Source: Pseudomonas viridiflava (lineage in GTDB: Bacteria; Pseudomonadota; Gammaproteobacteria; Pseudomonadales; Pseudomonadaceae). From it: 64,000 nt of DNA. The position numbers were made by a program, and so were the translations under genes. Below the pieces are notes generated by a model. The model had not been told where the DNA came from, searched no databases, and saw only the letters and a list, made by a program, of their open reading frames with translations. Shown piece by piece: positions 60,503 through 64,000 of the stretch. Location: NCBI RefSeq assembly GCF_900582625.1, contig NZ_UTIQ01000199.1, forward strand, positions 531,866-595,865. The letters are read 5' to 3'. Within the stretch, counting starts at the first letter, position 1. Each line of letters opens with the position of its first letter.

Positions 60503-62204
60503 GCGGTTCACGGCAGTAGCAGCGCTGGCCTTGGCCCTGGGGCAGAACGCCTGGGCAGAAGAACCCTCGGTGGACAACCCCAAGCCTTTGCCCGACGACG
60601 TCAGCCTGCCGCTGCCATGCGGCGGCAATCTGGTGATGCGCTACGTGTACGTGCTCGCCAACGGCGCCTTGGACGACCGCGAGATCAGCCTGGGCTACCC
60701 GTTCGCCGAAGGTGAAAGCGGCTACCAGCAGTCGTTTATCTCCGGCTACCGCCGCGACTTTATCAACGGCCAGTTCACCCTCGCCGACTTGCCGGAAACC
60801 TGGCGCGAAACCCTGAAACCGGCGCTGCCGAAAAAAGAAGCCGGCACGCCGCTGTCGCCCATGCTGTATTTCATCGGCAAATACGAAGTGACCGCCCGCC
60901 AGTACGCCGCCGTCATGGACCAAGCCGCCTCGTTGGCCGGCCAAGGCGAACCGCCGGCCTGCCCGGAACCGGCCACCGGCGCGGCGGCGCGCTTGCCGAA
61001 AGTGAAGGTGTCGCACTTCGACGCCGAGCGTTTCGCCGCCGTGTACACCGCCTGGCTGATGAAAAACCACCGCGACCTGCTGCCCGTGAGCGGCCGCACC
61101 GCCAAAGCCGAAGACGGCGGCCTGAGCTTTGTGCGCCTGCCCTCCGAAGCCGAATGGGAATTCGCCGCCCGTGGCGCCCAGGCCGTGAGCCGCCAGGAAC
61201 TGGAAGGCCGCTTGTTCCCACGCAAAGTCGAAGGCAGCGATCAGGAAGGTCCGCTCGGCGATTGGGCCGTCTACAACCAGGTGGCAGGCGGCAGCGGTCA
61301 GGCCGCGCGTTTGTTGCCCATCGGCACCAAACTGCCCAACCCCATCGGCCTTTACGACGTAATTGGCAACGCCGCCGAAATGGTTCAGGAGTCGTTCCAG
61401 CTGGTACACGCTGGTCGCCGCCAAGGCACCTACGGCGGCTTCGTGGTGAAAGGCGGCAACTACCTCGAAGGCGAAACCACACTGTTCACCGGCATGCGCC
61501 GCGAGTACCCGCTGTTCGCCGCCGACGGCACCGAGCAAGCCAACGAAACCACCGGTTTCCGCGTGGCCCTGGGCGCCCTCTCCGCCCCGCGCTCGCGCTA
61601 CAAAGAACTGCTCACGCAATGGCAAAAAGAAGGCCGCCTGGCCTCGCTCACCGACGCCATCGACGACACCGCCGACCCGACCAAAAGCCTCGACAGCCTG
61701 ATCGCCGCCAGCACCGACCCGGCGCTGCAAGCTCAGCTCGGATTAATTAACGAAGAATTGAAACGCAACGTCTCGCTGATTGCCCAACAGCGAGAAGAAG
61801 CAGCCGGCAACCTGATTCAGTCGGCGGCGCTGGTGGCTGAAACCATCAACAACTACAACATTCGCCTGACCAACCTGAAAAAAAGTCAGGAACAAGCAAA
61901 GGCAAATAAGGACGAAGCCTCAGCTAAGCTGTTTGCCACCGCGATGGCCAACGGCCGAAGCGCACTGGATGGCGCCGTACAGATTTACATCGACAACCTG
62001 GCCACTGGCACCCGCTACACCGATGCCGTGATTCAGGCGCAGCTGCAACGCATAAAAGAAGAGCTCAACCGCAAACCAGTGCTCGGCAAGAGCCTGGTCA
62101 AACGTGCCACCCTCTTCGTTACGCACGTAGGAAAGTATCGCCAGGAAAAGCGTGCCGATCCGGCGGCGATTCTGGAGCAGTTGCTCGCGAACGGCGAGCG
62201 TTAA
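60495..62204 (+). CDS. tagR: TagR, periplasmic SUMF1/FGE-domain activator of PpkA
   Basis: A 569-residue exported protein. Signal peptide is about 1-22 (AAVAALALALGQNAWA/EE). The centre is a formylglycine-generating-enzyme-like domain (YFIGKYEVTARQYAAVMDQ; RLPSEAEWEFAARGAQ; GLYDVIGNAAEMVQES; TTGFRVALGAL); the C-terminal ~170 residues are helical and coiled-coil-like. TagR binds and activates PpkA from the periplasm. GGAAGGA precedes the start by about 7 nt. Confidence 0.93.
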   Translation: MFKRFTAVAALALALGQNAWAEEPSVDNPKPLPDDVSLPLPCGGNLVMRYVYVLANGALDDREISLGYPFAEGESGYQQSFISGYRRDFINGQFTLADLPETWRETLKPALPKKEAGTPLSPMLYFIGKYEVTARQYAAVMDQAASLAGQGEPPACPEPATGAAARLPKVKVSHFDAERFAAVYTAWLMKNHRDLLPVSGRTAKAEDGGLSFVRLPSEAEWEFAARGAQAVSRQELEGRLFPRKVEGSDQEGPLGDWAVYNQVAGGSGQAARLLPIGTKLPNPIGLYDVIGNAAEMVQESFQLVHAGRRQGTYGGFVVKGGNYLEGETTLFTGMRREYPLFAADGTEQANETTGFRVALGALSAPRSRYKELLTQWQKEGRLASLTDAIDDTADPTKSLDSLIAASTDPALQAQLGLINEELKRNVSLIAQQREEAAGNLIQSAALVAETINNYNIRLTNLKKSQEQAKANKDEASAKLFATAMANGRSALDGAVQIYIDNLATGTRYTDAVIQAQLQRIKEELNRKPVLGKSLVKRATLFVTHVGKYRQEKRADPAAILEQLLANGER

Positions 62205-62268
62205 GGAAGCGTTTGCGGCCGGGCTCACCGGGCCGCGAAACACACAACACCAAGAACGGGAAAAAACC

Positions 62269-63174
62269 ATGAAGCAGGCAAGCATCAACAAAACACTTAA
62301 CACGTCGGCACGTATGGCGGCGTCCTTTCTGGCCGCCGGCTGCATCTTCATCAGCGGTTGCGCCAGCACCGGCCCGACCTCGAAAGTAGCGGCCACCACC
62401 ACCGCTCAGTACTACCCAGCGTGCTACGAGCCGGTATCGCACCTGCGCGGCACCGAAGACGCGGTGAAAAACTCGGCCATGACCGGCGCCATCGCCGGTG
62501 GCCTGATCGGCGGCCTGGCCGGCGGTTTGTCCGGTGACGACCACGCCGCACGCAACGCCCTGATCGGCGCAGCCGGCGGCGCACTGGTTGGCGGTGCAGC
62601 GGGTTACTACGTCGAGAAGCAAAAACAGATCACCGACGACAACCAGCGCATCGGCTCCTACGCCACCGACATCGACCGCAGCACCGGCGAAATCGACCGC
62701 AGCGTCGGCTACGCCAAAGCCGCCCAAGCCTGCTACCAGCGCGAATTCGCCAGCCTGCGCGATGCCCGCAAAGCCAAGAAAATCAGCGAAGCCGACGGCC
62801 GCGCCCACCTGGCCGAAATCGTCAGCGGCCTGAAAGAAACCAACGCCCTGCTCGCCGCCGCTGACGGCCGCACCGGCGAAGACCTCGACGCCTACACCCA
62901 AGCCTACGAAAAAGACCTGATCGCCGTTGGCGTGCAGCGCGACACCGTAGCCAAAGTGGCTGAAGCGGACGCTGGCAAAAAAGTGACCGTCACCAAAGCC
63001 CAACGCGCCAAAGTATCGACCCAGGCCGTCGCCACCGAGAAAGCCGCGCAAAAAGCGCAGACCTCGCGCACCGAAAGCCAGAAAGTCGCCACCCAAGGCA
63101 AAACCATGATCAACGACGTGTGCAACAACCCCGATATGGGTGACTGGGCACCGGAGAGCTGCGCTAAGGCGTAA
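62269..63174 (+). CDS. tagQ: TagQ, outer-membrane lipoprotein anchoring TagR
   Basis: A 301-residue lipoprotein. The best lipobox is FISG/C31 (ISGC); LAAG/C25 is an alternative. A glycine-rich segment (GAIAGGLIGGLAGGLSGD...GAAGGALVGGAAGYYVEKQ, about 80-120) resembles glycine-zipper membrane motifs, followed by a long helical region. TagQ localises TagR to the outer membrane. It is the last gene of the plus arm, followed by a strong terminator. Confidence 0.93.
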   Translation: MKQASINKTLNTSARMAASFLAAGCIFISGCASTGPTSKVAATTTAQYYPACYEPVSHLRGTEDAVKNSAMTGAIAGGLIGGLAGGLSGDDHAARNALIGAAGGALVGGAAGYYVEKQKQITDDNQRIGSYATDIDRSTGEIDRSVGYAKAAQACYQREFASLRDARKAKKISEADGRAHLAEIVSGLKETNALLAAADGRTGEDLDAYTQAYEKDLIAVGVQRDTVAKVAEADAGKKVTVTKAQRAKVSTQAVATEKAAQKAQTSRTESQKVATQGKTMINDVCNNPDMGDWAPESCAKA

Positions 63175-63508
63175 CGAAACAGCGCTTAGCTAGCGCAAAC
63201 GCCAAAGCGGCGTCATCGGGGCCTGATAAGGGTTTTGGTGATGCCGCTTTTTTTTGGACGGCGCGAATCAGTCCCCTCGGCTTCCGGGCGGTTTAACTCA
63301 AACACTTTCAAGGCCTTTGAATCAGGAAAATCCCAAGGCCAACCCTGACTCATCCCCGCCTGACTTGCGAAGCATCCGGCTTCGCCCTCTCGTCACCCCG
63401 GTTTTACTTTCCCGCCAGCGAGCAGAGCCTTCTGATTTTGCTCACGTCCCCCTGCGCGAGAGGCCTCGGCTTTTCTCGGCGTGGCCATCCGCAAACAGAG
63501 CCTTAGCC
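63175..63508. other. Intergenic region after tagQ
   Basis: The first 80 bp hold the tagQ terminator. The remaining ~250 bp before the truncated gene have mixed composition, no repeat family seen elsewhere in the window and no supported coding sequence; they should contain the promoter of the gene at 63509, which I cannot place. Confidence 0.5.
63204..63255 (+). terminator. Rho-independent terminator after tagQ
   Basis: Arms AAAGCGGCGTCA and TGATGCCGCTTT pair over 12 bp (one G-T pair) around a ~25-nt loop and are followed by a run of eight or more T residues. Position 30 bp past the tagQ stop fits the end of the fha-to-tagQ transcription unit. Confidence 0.85.
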
Positions 63509-64000
63509 ATGTTCAGCTACCTCGCAAAATTCCGCCAAGCCTTGGCGGTCTCGAGACGGAAAGCGGTTTATCCTGAAACACCCATGCCCCTTTGCCCGGC
63601 GCCGCCCGCTGCGCCGACGTATCCGGAATTGGCGCCCGTGCAAAACTGGAGTCACCCATTCAAGGACACCAGCAACCCACTGCTGCAACTGACCCAGTTA
63701 GCCAAAGCCACCTCCGGCTACTTCCCCCTGGGGCGAAATGGCCTTTGGCATAACGGCGTGCATTTCGACGGTGGCACCGCCGGCACGCTGGACCAAACCA
63801 GCGTGCACTGCCTGGCCGACGGCGAAGTGGTGGCCTATCGAATCGACGACACATCGCCCACCGTACGGTTCACCGACAATCGCCAGACCATCGCCAAGCC
63901 GGCCTCACGCAACTTCGTGCTGGTTCGCCATAGCCTTCAGCCGCCACCGATTGCCGGTAACGCCGACACGCCACCGCGCTTGATCCTGTACAGCCTGTAT
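63509..64000 (+). CDS. Partial protein with M23-like metallopeptidase motif, possible T6SS-linked effector
   Basis: The first 164 codons of a gene that leaves the window. After a ~45-residue Lys/Arg- and Pro-rich N-terminus, residues about 85-120 read GRNGLWHNGVHFDGG and VHCLADGEVVAYRI. This matches the pattern of lysostaphin-type (M23) endopeptidases, HxGxDF followed by ADGxV, with a His where the usual Asp stands. No classical signal peptide is seen, as in T6SS-delivered cell-wall effectors. The start has no strong ribosome site; ATG 63584 is an alternative. Effector status is inferred from position only. Confidence 0.5.
   Translation, partial: MFSYLAKFRQALAVSRRKAVYPETPMPLCPAPPAAPTYPELAPVQNWSHPFKDTSNPLLQLTQLAKATSGYFPLGRNGLWHNGVHFDGGTAGTLDQTSVHCLADGEVVAYRIDDTSPTVRFTDNRQTIAKPASRNFVLVRHSLQPPPIAGNADTPPRLILYSLY

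Noticed and set aside
1..64000. tRNA, rRNA, insertion sequence, integrase or prophage genes
   Set aside because: None was recognised on reading either strand; the only mobile-type elements are short REP-like repeats.

Overview
The window is high-GC proteobacterial DNA that looks like a Pseudomonas chromosome, probably of the fluorescens/putida side of the genus. The evidence is the gene order of an HSI-I type VI secretion system (T6SS) identical in outline to the P. aeruginosa PA0070-PA0101 region, several families of short palindromic Pseudomonas-type repeats between genes, and dense ATGA/GTGA start-stop overlaps. No rRNA, tRNA, CRISPR array, insertion sequence or prophage was seen.

Layout. 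1-2930 (minus): a kaiC-kaiB-kaiB-PAS kinase operon without kaiA, cut off by the window edge. 3117-4472: a PLP-dependent serine/threonine dehydratase and a small unknown protein. 4907-11226 (plus): an RND efflux adaptor and pump followed by a CusR/CusS-type two-component pair. 11906-18600 (minus): a seven-gene operon joining an SsuA/B/C-like ABC importer to a DszC/SfnB-like flavoprotein, a D-2-hydroxyacid dehydrogenase, a class II aldolase-like protein and an M19 dipeptidase. 18821-25455: an NTF2-like protein, an amidohydrolase with a GlcG/HbpS-like partner, a LysR regulator, a VOC protein, and an Fsr-type MFS transporter divergent from an AraC regulator.

25773-63174 is one T6SS island with two divergent arms starting near 45.3-45.6 kb. 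The minus arm reads tssA, tssB, tssC, hcp, tagJ, tssE, tssF, tssG, clpV, vgrG and then a spike-loading and effector cassette: a DUF6484-like protein, a DUF2169 protein, a thiolase-fold pseudoenzyme, a PAAR-GHH nuclease toxin like Tse7, its likely immunity protein, and a HEAT-repeat protein. The plus arm reads fha, tssJ, tssK, tssL, tssM, tagF, pppA, ppkA, tagT, tagS, tagR, tagQ and ends in a strong terminator. TssJ-L-M-K-A-E-F-G form the membrane complex and baseplate, TssB/C the contractile sheath, Hcp the tube, VgrG plus PAAR-toxin the tip, and ClpV recycles the sheath. TagQRST-PpkA-Fha-PppA-TagF form the threonine-phosphorylation switch that decides firing. A truncated gene at the right edge carries an M23-like metallopeptidase motif and may be a further effector.

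The points most worth a second look are the KaiA-less Kai operon with two different KaiB proteins, the uncharacterised ABC/DszC-like/aldolase operon, the catalytically dead ketosynthase-like protein of the Tse7 cassette, the 16-residue tandem repeat in VgrG, a perfect 11-bp-arm palindrome at 19349-19375, and the tandem repeat array that supplies the stop codon of a LysR gene.
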